64,000 nucleotides of DNA from Thalassospiraceae bacterium LMO-SO8 (GCA_031655335.1 CP134226.1:3282001-3346000); one strand, 5' to 3'. Numbered from the stretch's first letter, positions 34,184 through 43,926 are shown. The notes: generated by a model not told the origin, from the letters alone. Translations and numbers: made by a program.

Positions 34184-35683
34184 TTAGAAGTTCTTGAGGA
34201 AGGCCGGAACCTGGTCGCTTTGCCCGAACACGACGTCCTTGTCGTCCATCGTGCCCGCGTCGTTGCGTTGGTCCGAGCGGCTTTTGCGGGCGCGGCTTGG
34301 TTTCGCGGCCGGTTTTTCCGTGGCGGGCGCTTCCGCCTTGGGGGCGTCCTGGGGCGGTTCCACGTCTGCGGCGGGCTCGGCCGCGGCATCGGGCGCCGGT
34401 TCGGCGGCCTTGGCGTCGGCGGATGCCGGCTTGCGGCCCCGGCCCCGATCACGTCCACGACCCCGGCCACGTTCGCCGCGTTCTTCCTTTTCCGGGGCGC
34501 TGGTGGCGTCATCGCTGCCGCCACCGCTGCTTGCGGTGCTGCTCATCGCGTCGCGTTCGATGGGCCGGCCCATCAGCTTTTCGATGGCGTCCACATACTT
34601 GCCGTCGGACGGCACGGCTATGGAGATCGCCACGCCCTTGTGCCCGGCGCGGCCCGTGCGGCCGATGCGGTGCACATAGTCGTCGGCATGGGTCGGCACG
34701 TCGAAGTTGAAAACATGGCTCATCAGCGGAATGTCGAGCCCGCGCGCCGCCACGTCGGAGCACACCAGCAGGGTCACGTCGCCGCTCTTGAACTTCGCCA
34801 GGGTCTCCATGCGCACCGACTGCACCATGTCGCCATGCAGGCGTGCGGCCGTGTTGTAGCCGTGGCGTTCCAGCGATTTGTAGACCACGTCGACGTCGCG
34901 TTTGCGGTTGCAGAAGATGATGGCGTTCTTGGGCTGTTCGCGCTCGATCAGCTTGCGCAGCACCTCGCGCTTGCGCTTGGCGATGGAGGCCTGATCGCGT
35001 CCGGCGCCGGTCACCATGACCAGGCCCTGGGCGATGGTTTCCGCCGCCGTCGCCGGCTTGGACACCGTGATTTCCTTGGGGTTGATCAGGAAACGGTCGG
35101 CCAGGCGCTTGATTTCCGGCGGCATGGTCGCCGAGAACAGCAGTGTCGTGCGCATCTGCGGCAGCTTGGAGACGATCTTCTCGACATCGGGGATGAAGCC
35201 CATGTCGAGCATGCGGTCGGCTTCGTCGATCACCAGGATCTTCACGTCGCGCAGCAGCAGGTGGCCGCGGTCGAACACGTCCATCAGGCGGCCCGGCGTG
35301 GCGATCAGCACGTCGACGCCCTTTTCCAGGCGCTTGATCTGCTCGCTCATGTTCTCGCCGCCGATCAGCAGCGCGTGGTTCAGCTTATGGTACTTGCCGT
35401 AGACTTCGAAGTTGTCGGCGACCTGGGCGGCCAGTTCGCGGGTCGGCTCCAGGATCAGCGAGCGCGGCATGCGCGCCTTGGCCCGGCCCGAGGCCAGGAT
35501 GTCGATCATCGGCAGGGTGAAGGATGCCGTCTTGCCCGTGCCCGTCTGGGCGCAGCCCAGAATATCGCGGCCCATCAGCACCTGAGGAATGGCCTGGGCC
35601 TGAATGGGGGTGGGGTCGGTGTAGCCCGCGTCGGAAATCGCTTTGAGGAGTTCGTCGCTGAGGCCGAGGTCTGAAAAGGACAT
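34184..35683 (-). CDS. DEAD-box ATP-dependent RNA helicase, RhlE-like
   Basis: 499 residues. All helicase motifs are visible: Q motif before AQTGTGKT (45-52), PTRELA, DEAD in VIDEADRML, SAT, and HRIGRTGRAG. The core (1-375) is followed by a long low-complexity tail rich in Arg/Gly then Ala/Pro/Glu, likely for RNA binding and flexible contacts. It unwinds short RNA duplexes in ribosome assembly or mRNA decay. RhlE is the nearest subgroup by the N-terminus and tail; a precise name is not safe. It is transcribed alone. Confidence 0.92.
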   Translation of the reverse strand: MSFSDLGLSDELLKAISDAGYTDPTPIQAQAIPQVLMGRDILGCAQTGTGKTASFTLPMIDILASGRAKARMPRSLILEPTRELAAQVADNFEVYGKYHKLNHALLIGGENMSEQIKRLEKGVDVLIATPGRLMDVFDRGHLLLRDVKILVIDEADRMLDMGFIPDVEKIVSKLPQMRTTLLFSATMPPEIKRLADRFLINPKEITVSKPATAAETIAQGLVMVTGAGRDQASIAKRKREVLRKLIEREQPKNAIIFCNRKRDVDVVYKSLERHGYNTAARLHGDMVQSVRMETLAKFKSGDVTLLVCSDVAARGLDIPLMSHVFNFDVPTHADDYVHRIGRTGRAGHKGVAISIAVPSDGKYVDAIEKLMGRPIERDAMSSTASSGGGSDDATSAPEKEERGERGRGRGRDRGRGRKPASADAKAAEPAPDAAAEPAADVEPPQDAPKAEAPATEKPAAKPSRARKSRSDQRNDAGTMDDKDVVFGQSDQVPAFLKNF

Positions 35684-35882
35684 ATTGCTCCACTTCGGGA
35701 GTTGCGCCGCCCGGGCTGGGTGGTCACCTTATGGGGGCTTGGATTTTGGCCCTTGGAGACTTCCCCGGGCCGTGTGAGCGGGATATTAGGTATTCCCGAC
35801 CCGAAGTCAATGATAAGCGGGCGTTGGGCGGCGGATTTCTGCCAACCGCTACCGATTTGTCACGGTCCCCGAAGGAGGTTTC

Positions 35883-36584
35883 ATGTCTAACCGAACGCCG
35901 CTTCTGTTCATGCCCGGGCTGCTGTGTGACGCGGCGCTGTGGGGCCATCAGCTGGCGACCCTGACCGATGTCGCGGAAATGACCGTCGCCGACATGACCC
36001 GGGACGACAGCATCGACGCCATGGCCCGGCGCGCGTTGGACGCGGCCCCCGGCCGCTTCGCACTCTGCGGCCTGTCCATGGGCGGCTACGCGGCCCAGGC
36101 CGTCATGCGTCTGGCGCCGGAGCGGGTGACCCGCCTGGCCCTGCTCGACACCGCCCCCGGCCCGGACACGCCGGAACGCACGGCGGGCCGCCGCGATCTG
36201 ATGGCCAGGGCGGCCGCCGGCGATCTGGAGGGCGTCATCGACCACCACATGACGGGGTTCATCGCCGCAAACCGCCAGGACGACAGCGAGTTGACCGCCG
36301 CCGTCCGCGCCTCGGCCCGCAATGTCGGGGCGGAGGCTTATCAACGTCAGCAGACGGCCATCATCGAGCGCCCGGATAATCGGCCTAACCTGGGCCGGAT
36401 CGCCTGTCCGACGCTGGTTCTGTGCGGGCGTCTCGACGCCATGACACCGCCCGCGGTGCATGAAGAAATGGCGTCGGCCATTCCCGGTGCTAAACTGGTG
36501 GTCGTCGAGAACTGCGGTCACCTTTCGCCTCTGGAACGGCCCGAGGCGGTCAGCGCGGTGCTGCGCTATTGGCTCGCCGAATAA
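35883..36584 (+). CDS. Alpha/beta-fold hydrolase
   Basis: 233 residues, cytoplasmic. The nucleophile elbow is GLSMGGYAA, the aspartate is probably in CGRLDAMTPP and the histidine in VENCGHLSPLE, so the triad is complete. PLLFMPGLLCDAALW is the oxyanion strand. A perfect AAGGAGG site precedes the ATG. The isochorismatase-type gene starts 11 bases after the stop, so both are co-transcribed. Likely an esterase or C-C hydrolase; the substrate is not recognisable. Confidence 0.85.
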   Translation: MSNRTPLLFMPGLLCDAALWGHQLATLTDVAEMTVADMTRDDSIDAMARRALDAAPGRFALCGLSMGGYAAQAVMRLAPERVTRLALLDTAPGPDTPERTAGRRDLMARAAAGDLEGVIDHHMTGFIAANRQDDSELTAAVRASARNVGAEAYQRQQTAIIERPDNRPNLGRIACPTLVLCGRLDAMTPPAVHEEMASAIPGAKLVVVENCGHLSPLERPEAVSAVLRYWLAE

Positions 36585-36594
36585 GGAAGAACAG

Positions 36595-37143
36595 ATGCTG
36601 ATAAAGCCCGAATTGTCCTGTCTGGTCGTCATCGACATCCAGGACAAGCTGGCCCCCGCCATGCAATCGCCGGCCAGGGTCATCCGCAACACCGCGCTGC
36701 TGATGCGCGCCGCCGACCGCCTGGGCGTGCCCGTTCTGATGACGGAACAGTATCCCAAGGGACTGGGCCACACCGTGCCGCAGCTACAGGGCATCGCGCC
36801 CCAGGCCCAGGTGTTCGAAAAGATTCATTTTTCCTGCATGAACGAGGAAGCGTTCCAGCAGGCGTTCGAGGCCACCGGGCGCCGCCAGGTGGTCATCACG
36901 GGGATGGAGGCGCATATCTGCGTCATGCAGACCGGCGTCGATCTGATGGACAAGGGGTACGAGATCTTCGTCGTCACCGACGCCACGGCGTCGCGCAGCC
37001 TGGAAAGCGAAAAGGCCTGCCTGGACCGCCTGGGGGCGGCCGGCGCCGGCATCGTGACCACGGAAATGGTCATCTACGAATGGCTGGGCCGGGCCGGAAC
37101 GGACGCCTTCAAGGAAATGCTTCCGTTCATCAAAAATTCTTAA
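36595..37143 (+). CDS. Isochorismatase-family cysteine hydrolase
   Basis: 182 residues. CLVVIDIQDKLAPAM holds the catalytic aspartate, the lysine is probably in EKIHFSC, and the cysteine lies in GMEAHICVMQT. The form resembles the YcaC/hydrolase subgroup, which acts on amides and similar compounds, more than true isochorismatase. AAGGAAG precedes the ATG at 36595; an upstream in-frame start would overlap the hydrolase gene. It lies in a run with a gamma-carbonic anhydrase gene 40 bases later. Confidence 0.86.
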   Translation: MLIKPELSCLVVIDIQDKLAPAMQSPARVIRNTALLMRAADRLGVPVLMTEQYPKGLGHTVPQLQGIAPQAQVFEKIHFSCMNEEAFQQAFEATGRRQVVITGMEAHICVMQTGVDLMDKGYEIFVVTDATASRSLESEKACLDRLGAAGAGIVTTEMVIYEWLGRAGTDAFKEMLPFIKNS

Positions 37144-37183
37144 AAAACAATATTCTGAACAACCATCCTAAGGTGATAACTGA

Positions 37184-37771
37184 ATGACTTCCCTGCGCCA
37201 GCCCGGCGGTGTGATCCTGCCCTTCAAGGACAAGCATCCGCAGATCGACGAAACCGCCTTCATCGCCGAAAACGCCGTCATCATCGGCGATGTGACCATC
37301 GGGACCAAGTCGTCGATCTGGTATTCCTGCGTGCTGCGCGGCGACATGAACTTCATCCGTATCGGCAACGATACGAACATCCAGGACGGCACGGTCGTGC
37401 ATGTCGATTCCAAGGGCTATCCGACCATCCTGGGCGACCGGGTCACGGTCGGCCATATGGCGCTGCTGCATGCCTGCACGCTGGAAGACGACGCCATGAT
37501 CGGCATGCAGGCCTGCGTGATGGACGGCGCCGTGGTGGGCAAGGGGTCCTTGATCGCCGCCGGCGCCCTGGTCACGCCGGGCAAACAGATCGGCCCCGGC
37601 GAGGTCTGGGCCGGGCGGCCGGCCAAGTTCCTGCGCAAGGTCGGGCCGAACGATCAGAAGATGCTCGACTACATCTGGCCCGTGTACGACAACCTGAGCG
37701 CCGAATACCGCCTGGCGGGCCACGACCTGCGCGCCCTGAACCGCAACATCCGTACACCCCCGAGCGACTGA
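37184..37771 (+). CDS. Gamma-class carbonic anhydrase family protein
   Basis: 195 residues forming a left-handed beta-helix (hexapeptide repeats from about 15 to 165). The zinc histidines appear in TVVHVD and VGHMALLHAC. Such trimers hydrate CO2 or, in many bacteria, have unproven activity; relatives are part of plant mitochondrial complex I. The C-terminal helix (QKMLDYIWPVYDNLSAEYR) is longer than usual but intact. The meaB gene follows after 9 bases. Confidence 0.9.
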   Translation: MTSLRQPGGVILPFKDKHPQIDETAFIAENAVIIGDVTIGTKSSIWYSCVLRGDMNFIRIGNDTNIQDGTVVHVDSKGYPTILGDRVTVGHMALLHACTLEDDAMIGMQACVMDGAVVGKGSLIAAGALVTPGKQIGPGEVWAGRPAKFLRKVGPNDQKMLDYIWPVYDNLSAEYRLAGHDLRALNRNIRTPPSD

Positions 37772-37780
37772 GGCCCATCC

Positions 37781-38788
37781 ATGGCAGCCCCCAAGCCGGA
37801 CCCGTCCTCCGACCTGCTTGGCGCCGCGCAAGGCGGCGACCGGCGCGCCATCGCCAAGCTTCTGTCCCTGGCCGAGACCACGGGCAACGCCGCCCCCAAG
37901 GCAGGTGCCGCCGACGGCGACCTCATGGCGCGGGTCTATCAGGCGGCGGGATCTGCCCATGTGGTCGGCGTGACCGGGCCGCCGGGGGCGGGCAAGTCGT
38001 CGCTGGTCAACGCCCTGGTCAAGGACCTGCGCAGGCGGGGCCTGACCGTCGGCGTCATCGCCATCGATCCGTCGAGCCCGTTTTCCGGCGGCGCCATCCT
38101 GGGCGACCGGGTGCGCATGGGCGACCATGGCGGCGACAACGGGGTGTTCATCCGATCCCTGGCGACCCAGGGGGCGATGGGCGGGCTGGCCCGCCCGGCC
38201 CTGGATTCCGTCGACGTGCTGGATGCCTGCGGGTTCCAGGTCGTGGTGATCGAAACCGTGGGCGTCGGCCAGGACGAGGTCGATGTCGCGGCGGCGGCCC
38301 ATACGGTGATCGTCGCCTCGCCGCCGGGGCTGGGTGACGGGGTACAGGCCATGAAGGCGGGGATTCTCGAAATCGCCGATATCCATGTCGTGACCAAGGC
38401 CGACCGCGCCGATGCGGACCGGACCGCCGCCGATCTGACTGGCGCCCAGGATTTGGGCCTGACCGGCCGACAGGGGCAGGGCGCGTCGGGCACCGGCTGG
38501 CGCGTGCCAGTGATCGCGACCAGCGCCAACACCGGCAAGGGGGTCGCGGATCTGGCCCAGGCCGTGCTCGACCACGGTGCACATCTGGCCGCCAGCGGCG
38601 AGGACACGGCGCGGCGCCGGCGCATCGCCCTGATGCGGCTTGAGACGGCGGCGCTCGACCACATGCGCCGGGAATTCAAGCGCCTGGCGCCGGACATGGC
38701 CGATCTGGTCGACGATTTGGCCGCGCGCCGGGCCGATCCGCGCGCCGCCGCGCGTCTGCTGGTGGAAAAGGCCCTGAAGCCGTCGTAA
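37781..38788 (+). CDS. meaB: Methylmalonyl-CoA mutase-associated GTPase MeaB/ArgK
   Basis: 335 residues. P-loop GPPGAGKSS (about 67-75), switch region DPSSPFSGGAILGDRVRM, ETVGVGQDE, and TKAD for guanine recognition, the ordered G3E-type motifs of MeaB. It guards B12 loading and protects methylmalonyl-CoA mutase or a related acyl-CoA mutase. No mutase gene lies in the window. It ends a run of four plus-strand genes with short spacers. Confidence 0.92.
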   Translation: MAAPKPDPSSDLLGAAQGGDRRAIAKLLSLAETTGNAAPKAGAADGDLMARVYQAAGSAHVVGVTGPPGAGKSSLVNALVKDLRRRGLTVGVIAIDPSSPFSGGAILGDRVRMGDHGGDNGVFIRSLATQGAMGGLARPALDSVDVLDACGFQVVVIETVGVGQDEVDVAAAAHTVIVASPPGLGDGVQAMKAGILEIADIHVVTKADRADADRTAADLTGAQDLGLTGRQGQGASGTGWRVPVIATSANTGKGVADLAQAVLDHGAHLAASGEDTARRRRIALMRLETAALDHMRREFKRLAPDMADLVDDLAARRADPRAAARLLVEKALKPS

Positions 38789-38799
38789 GCCGCGACCGG

Positions 38800-39522
38800 C
38801 TATTTCAAGACAAGGATCAACCCGCTGACCGCCGCGATGGTCAGAATGGCGATGCGCAGGCGCTCCCGGTTGACATAGCGCCGGGTCACCGGGGCGAGGG
38901 CCAGGCCGATCGCCACGCCGGGCAACAGCACGACGGTGCGGCCGATTTCCGGGGCGCCGAACGCCCCGATCAGCACCTGGGCCGCCACCGCCGACAGATA
39001 GGCGGCGGTGAAATAGGCCCCCAGCATGGCGCGGGCGACCCGGGGTTCGGCGTTCTGAAAGGCGAGGGAGATGGCCGGACCGTGGATGCCCGCCATCGTT
39101 CCCATGATGCCTGAGACACCGGCGGCGGCCAGCAGGCCACGGCCTTTGACCACGGCCGTCTTGGCCATGATGCTGACGCCGACGGCCAGCAGGATCATCA
39201 CCCCGAACAGGCGTTGCAGGTTCATCCCCTGGACAGCCTGTAAGGCAACGGCGCCGACCACCGTGCCCGCCGCCAGGCCGATCAGGCAGGTCATGAGCAT
39301 ACGGCGGTCGATGGCATCGCGCTCGCCGTAGGCCGTCAGGGCCGCCAGCACGACCCCCGCCAACAGCATGGGGCCGGGCACGAAGGCCGGGTCGAGCAAG
39401 GCCAGGACCGGCGCCGCCAGCAAAGCAAAGCCCAGGCCAAGCGCTGTCTGGAACGCGCAGCCGAAGGCCATGGCGCTGATCGCGATCAGAATCGTCGAAA
39501 GGGTGAGTCCGTCAAACGTCAT
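38800..39522 (-). CDS. TauE/SafE-family anion exporter
   Basis: 240 residues with seven or eight membrane helices. The pattern FGCAFQTALGLGFALLAAPVLALLDPAFVPGP (split) and a repeated half later in the protein are usual for TauE/SafE, which move sulfite, sulfoacetate or related anions across the inner membrane. The substrate cannot be read from sequence, and no sulfonate genes are adjacent. Convergent with meaB, separated by 11 bases. Confidence 0.82.
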   Translation of the reverse strand: MTFDGLTLSTILIAISAMAFGCAFQTALGLGFALLAAPVLALLDPAFVPGPMLLAGVVLAALTAYGERDAIDRRMLMTCLIGLAAGTVVGAVALQAVQGMNLQRLFGVMILLAVGVSIMAKTAVVKGRGLLAAAGVSGIMGTMAGIHGPAISLAFQNAEPRVARAMLGAYFTAAYLSAVAAQVLIGAFGAPEIGRTVVLLPGVAIGLALAPVTRRYVNRERLRIAILTIAAVSGLILVLK

Positions 39523-39540
39523 GACGGCATCGTAGCGCCT

Positions 39541-40218
39541 TTATCCCCGGTGCGATGCCCCGATCGCGATGCGGCGCAGGTAATCCGGTTCGGGCACGCC
39601 GGGCTTCAGACGATGGTCGGCGACGGGCTCGCCGACCACGGTGGTGATCGGCACCACCCCGGCCCAGACGTCGAGGTCGTAATCGGGTTCGTCATCAAGG
39701 GGGCCGCCCGTGCGCATCTTGGCCGCACCTTCGTCGATGGCGAGCGCGCAGATGGTGGTGCCCTTCAGTTCCTGGTCCGTGGTCTCGCGCAGTTCCTCCC
39801 AGCGGCCCGGGGTCAGACGGTCGGTGAAATCCTTCAAGGTGGCCAATTTCTCGGCCGGATCCTCGATCTTCACCGCCTCGCCGAACAGGGTCACGCCCCG
39901 GTAATTGACGGAATGATGAAAGCCCGACCGCGCCATCACCAGGCCGTCCAGGTGCGAGACGGTAAAGCACACGGGCACGCCGCCGGTCACCGTGCGCAGC
40001 ATGCGGCTGGCCGCCGAGCCGTGCCAATACACCCGGTCGCCGTGCCGCCAGTAACAGGTCGCGGTGACATAGGGGGCGCCGTCGATGACGTAGCCGACAT
40101 GGCACATCAGGCCCGCGTCCAGAATCGCATCGACCGTGGCGCGGTCGTAGGCGGCGCGCTTGGGCACCCGTTTGACCTTGGAGCGGTCGGTGATCCGCAG
40201 GTCGGGGGAAGTGGGCAT
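39541..40218 (-). CDS. PNPOx-like flavin/haem-binding split-barrel protein
   Basis: 225 residues from the ATG at 40218. The split-barrel core shows AYDRATVDAILDAGLMCHVG, PYVTATCYWRHGDRVYWHGS (split) and HHSVNYRGVTLFGEA, the pyridoxamine 5-phosphate oxidase-like pattern of the Pfam PNPOx_2 type. Members bind FMN, F420 or haem. It is divergent from a MocR-type PLP-binding regulator 116 bases away, which suggests regulation by, or a role in, vitamin B6 metabolism. Whether it oxidises pyridoxamine phosphate is not certain. Confidence 0.83.
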   Translation of the reverse strand: MPTSPDLRITDRSKVKRVPKRAAYDRATVDAILDAGLMCHVGYVIDGAPYVTATCYWRHGDRVYWHGSAASRMLRTVTGGVPVCFTVSHLDGLVMARSGFHHSVNYRGVTLFGEAVKIEDPAEKLATLKDFTDRLTPGRWEELRETTDQELKGTTICALAIDEGAAKMRTGGPLDDEPDYDLDVWAGVVPITTVVGEPVADHRLKPGVPEPDYLRRIAIGASHRG

Positions 40219-40334
40219 GGTCCGGTTCCTTCTGCTTGGTCGATACCGTCTTGCCGGTGATGGCGGTCTCCCTGTACCGTGCAACTTGGTTCTTGGAAAA
40301 GAGCCATAAGTTTTATTCTGGTGGAGCCATTGAG

Positions 40335-41876
40335 ATGCCCCCCTCGGGCCGCGTGAAACTGGGCCGGGATTCCCAGCTGATCGACCTAAGCCTGGACCGC
40401 TCTGGCGGCCAGCCCCTGAACGAACAGCTTTACAAGGGGATCAAGGGTCTGATCCTGGCCGGCGTGCTGCGCTCTGGCGCGCGCCTGCCGGCCAGCCGCA
40501 TCCTCGCCCGCGAACTGGAGATTTCCCGCAACACGGTGCTTGCGGCCTATGACCAGCTTCTGGCCGAGGGCTTCACCGAGGCCCGGCCGGGTGCGGGCAC
40601 GCGGGTGTCGGCGGACCTGCCGGATCTGTCCGGCGACCTGCGCGCCGCCGGGCCGTTGCCGGTGGATGCCGCGGCACCGCCCCCTTTGCCGGCGCGGGTG
40701 CTTGACCTGATGTCGCGTCACACGCCCGGCCCGGGGACGCACCGCCCGTTCCTGCCGGGCCTCCCCGATGTCGCCGCCTTTCCCTTCGATGAATGGGGCC
40801 GCGCCGTCGGCCGCTTCTGGCGCCGACCGCCGATGGAGCTTCTGAATGACCGGGACGGCCGCGGCCATGGGCCCCTGCGCCGGGCCATCGCCGATTACCT
40901 GGTCGCCGTGCGCGGGGCGAAATGCACCGCCGATCAGGTCATCATCACCTCGGGCGCGCAGCAAGGCATCGATCTTTGCGTCCGCGTGCTGTTGGAACCG
41001 GGGGCGCCCGTGGTCATGGAAAACCCGGGCTACCGGGGGCTGATCTCGGCCTTTTCCTCGGCCGGGGCCAAGGTCGTGCAGGCGCCGGTGGATGGCGAGG
41101 GCCTGGACGTGGCCCGTGCTCGCCGGCTCGCCCCGCATCCGCGCCTGCTGGCGGTGACGCCGTCGCATCAGTTCCCCCTGGGCTCGACCATGTCCCTGGC
41201 ACGCCGCCTCGACCTGTTGGCCTGGGCGCGGGACGCCGGGTTCTGGGTGCTGGAAGACGATTACGACAGCGAATACCGCTATCGGGGACGGCCGCTGGCC
41301 GCGCTTCAGGGATTGGATGGCGGCGATCGGGTGATCTACGTCGGCACTTTTTCCAAGGTCATGTTTCCGGCCCTGCGTCTGGGCTATCTGGTGGTGCCGG
41401 AACCGTTGATCGATGCCTTCGTCCGTTTGCGCGGCGCCGTCGACGACTTTCCCGCCCTGGCCATGCAGCCGGTTCTGGCCGGTTTCATGGAGTCAGGCCG
41501 TTTCGGCGCTCATGTCCGGCGCATGCGTCAGATTTACGGCGAGCGGCAGGCGGTTCTGCGGGACGAGATGACCACGCGCTTCGCGGGCCTGTTCGATGTG
41601 CCTGACGATGACGCGGGCATGCAATTGACCGTCACCCTGGCGCCCGGCGGGCCGGGCGGCACCCTGGCGGACGGGGCCATCGCCCGCGAGGCGGCGGCCT
41701 TCGACATTACCGCGCGGGCCTTGTCCGGCTATTACGCCGGGCCCGAACGCCGCCACGGACTGGTTCTGGGGTATACGGCCTATCCCGCCGATGCGCTGAA
41801 ACGGGCGGCGGGCCTATTGGAACAGGCGGTCGGCCGGGCGTTGGCGGACGGTCAGGAAACGCGGACCTTGACGTAG
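40335..41876 (+). CDS. MocR-type (GntR plus aminotransferase) transcriptional regulator
   Basis: 513 residues. An N-terminal GntR winged helix (about 15-85: LPASRILARELEISRNTVLAAY, split) is joined by a linker to a full type I aminotransferase-like domain (about 125-500) with the PLP lysine K341 in TFSKVMFP and EDDYDSEYR. MocR proteins bind PLP and act as regulators; PdxR and GabR are known cases. The ATG at 40335 removes a 33-codon upstream stretch unlike the family. Divergent from the PNPOx-like gene, its probable target. The 3' end overlaps phaC by 25 bases. Confidence 0.93.
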   Translation: MPPSGRVKLGRDSQLIDLSLDRSGGQPLNEQLYKGIKGLILAGVLRSGARLPASRILARELEISRNTVLAAYDQLLAEGFTEARPGAGTRVSADLPDLSGDLRAAGPLPVDAAAPPPLPARVLDLMSRHTPGPGTHRPFLPGLPDVAAFPFDEWGRAVGRFWRRPPMELLNDRDGRGHGPLRRAIADYLVAVRGAKCTADQVIITSGAQQGIDLCVRVLLEPGAPVVMENPGYRGLISAFSSAGAKVVQAPVDGEGLDVARARRLAPHPRLLAVTPSHQFPLGSTMSLARRLDLLAWARDAGFWVLEDDYDSEYRYRGRPLAALQGLDGGDRVIYVGTFSKVMFPALRLGYLVVPEPLIDAFVRLRGAVDDFPALAMQPVLAGFMESGRFGAHVRRMRQIYGERQAVLRDEMTTRFAGLFDVPDDDAGMQLTVTLAPGGPGGTLADGAIAREAAAFDITARALSGYYAGPERRHGLVLGYTAYPADALKRAAGLLEQAVGRALADGQETRTLT

Positions 41877-43663
41877 GTGCCGGGGGCGTCGTCCAGGGCC
41901 GGCAGCTTGCCGTCGCCGGGGATGCGCGCGGGCACCGTCTTCTTCCCCGACTGTTTCTTGACCCAGGCGTCCCAATCCGGCCACCAGGATCCTTCGTGCT
42001 GCTTGGCCTTGTCGAACCAGGCGTCCGGGTCTTTCGGCGACTGGGAATTCGTCCAGTAGCAGTATTTATTGGCGGAGGGCGGATTAATCACGCCCGCGAT
42101 ATGACCCGAGGCCGACAACACGAAGCGGATGGGGCCTTTGTAAATCTGCGTCGCCGCATAGGTCGCCTTCCACGGCGCGATATGGTCCTCGCGGGTCGAA
42201 ATCATGTAGGCCGGCACGTCGATCCGGGTCAGGTCGATGGGCGTGCCCGCCAGGGTAATGCCGCCCGGCGTGGCCAGCTTGTTTTCCAGGTACATGTTGC
42301 GCAGGTAGAAGGCATGCATGGCCGCCGGCATTCGGGTTGAATCCGAATTCCAGAACAACAGATCGAAGGGGAAGGGGTCCTTGCCCAAGAGGTAGTTGTT
42401 GACCACGAAGGACCAGATCAGGTCGTTGGCCCGCAGCATGTTGAAGGTGGTCGCCATTTCCGAGCCTTCGAGGTAGCCGCGCTCGTTCATCTTGGCTTCC
42501 ATGTTGGCCAGCTGCGTTTCGTCGACGAACACGGACAGATCCCCGGCCTCGGCGAAATCGACCATGGTGGTGAAGAAGGTCGCGGATTTGACCCGGTCCT
42601 TCCATTTTTCGCCCTTCTGCGCCGCCATCCAGGCCAGCGCCGCCGCCGTCAGGGTGCCGCCCAGGCAATAACCGATGATGTTGATGGCGCGCTCGCCGGT
42701 TGCCTGTTCGATGACGTCCATGGCGGCAAGAGGGCCTTCGAGCATGTAGTCGTCATAGGTTTTCCGGGCCAGCTTGGCATCCGGATTGACCCAGGAGATG
42801 ACGAACACCGTGTGACCCTGCGCCGACGCCCAGCGGATGAACGAGTTTTCCGGCCGCAGGTCGAGGATATAGAACTTGTTGATCCACGGCGGCACGATCA
42901 GCAGCGGCGTCTGCGCGACCTTGTCAGTCAGAGGATCGAATTGGATCAGTTCGATCAGGTCGTTGCGATAGATGACCTTGCCCTTGGCGGTGGCGACGTT
43001 CTTGCCGATTTCGAACGCCTCCATGTCGGTCATGCGGATCGCCAGCTTGCCGTCGCCGCGTTCCAGATCTTCCAAAAGATTGTTAAGTCCGTTGACGAGA
43101 TTTTCGCCCTTGCTTTCGACCGTCGCGCGCAGGGCTTCCGGGTTGGTCATCAGAAAGTTGGTCGGCGACAGGGCGTTGACGAACTGCTTCGTGTAGAAAT
43201 CGACCTTGTGCTGGGTCTTGCGGTCCAGGCCTTCGACGTCATGAACCGTCGATTCCAGCCACTTCGCGGTCAGAAGATAGGATTGCTTGATGAAGTCGAA
43301 GACCTGATTTTCCGACCAGGCCTCGTCGCGGAACCGCCGGTCGTCGCGCGTGGGTTCGGCCACGGGTTCGGCCTCGGCGCCCATCATGCGCAGCGCCGTT
43401 GATTGCCACAGCTCCATGTAGCCTTGCCAAAGGGACAGGCCCGATTCCATCATTTTCTGGGGATTGGCCATCATGTGGCGCGTCATTTCGACGAAGGCCT
43501 CGCCGATGTTCAGGGGATCGACGTCCGGCGCCTGGATTTCGTTGCCATGCCGGGTCAGCCAGTCGTTGACGAGGCGCTGACTGCGTTCCGCGATCTCGAT
43601 GAAGGGATTTGCGGACTCGGGCGTATCCTCTTCCGATGTCGGGCCGCTGGGCTTCTTACTCAT
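41852..43663 (-). CDS. phaC: Class I poly(R)-hydroxyalkanoate synthase
   Basis: 603 residues, the usual class I length. The lipase-like box GYCLGGT has the catalytic cysteine at C333; the aspartate is in TREDHIAPW and the histidine in ASGHIAGV. The N-terminal domain (1-210) carries MTRHMMANPQ and other synthase blocks. It polymerises (R)-3-hydroxyacyl-CoA (usually C3-C5) at granules in the cytoplasm. No phaA, phaB or phaR is adjacent; the phasin gene is 34 kb away. No CTGC-N3-GCAG box was seen upstream of this gene, unlike the phasin. Confidence 0.97.
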   Translation of the reverse strand: MSKKPSGPTSEEDTPESANPFIEIAERSQRLVNDWLTRHGNEIQAPDVDPLNIGEAFVEMTRHMMANPQKMMESGLSLWQGYMELWQSTALRMMGAEAEPVAEPTRDDRRFRDEAWSENQVFDFIKQSYLLTAKWLESTVHDVEGLDRKTQHKVDFYTKQFVNALSPTNFLMTNPEALRATVESKGENLVNGLNNLLEDLERGDGKLAIRMTDMEAFEIGKNVATAKGKVIYRNDLIELIQFDPLTDKVAQTPLLIVPPWINKFYILDLRPENSFIRWASAQGHTVFVISWVNPDAKLARKTYDDYMLEGPLAAMDVIEQATGERAINIIGYCLGGTLTAAALAWMAAQKGEKWKDRVKSATFFTTMVDFAEAGDLSVFVDETQLANMEAKMNERGYLEGSEMATTFNMLRANDLIWSFVVNNYLLGKDPFPFDLLFWNSDSTRMPAAMHAFYLRNMYLENKLATPGGITLAGTPIDLTRIDVPAYMISTREDHIAPWKATYAATQIYKGPIRFVLSASGHIAGVINPPSANKYCYWTNSQSPKDPDAWFDKAKQHEGSWWPDWDAWVKKQSGKKTVPARIPGDGKLPALDDAPGTYVKVRVS

Positions 43664-43926
43664 TGGGCACTGCGTCCTTTGCTCCGACTAGGCGATTGAG
43701 GCAAAATATGATACCGGATTGCGAAGAAGCCGGGGTGGCGCGAAACCGTTGTTGTGCAAACGACATCTCCGGCGGCGAGAGTCCTGGGTTCTGGCAGTGT
43801 CCGCCGTCTTTGTCGGTTGGCGGGGTTGTAAACCGGCATATTAGGAAATTCAAGGTGGGGAGCCCCTCGAAAGAACATATCATCAGCGTTCGGGGGCTGA
43901 ATTAAGGGAAGGGAGTATTGCGGCAC

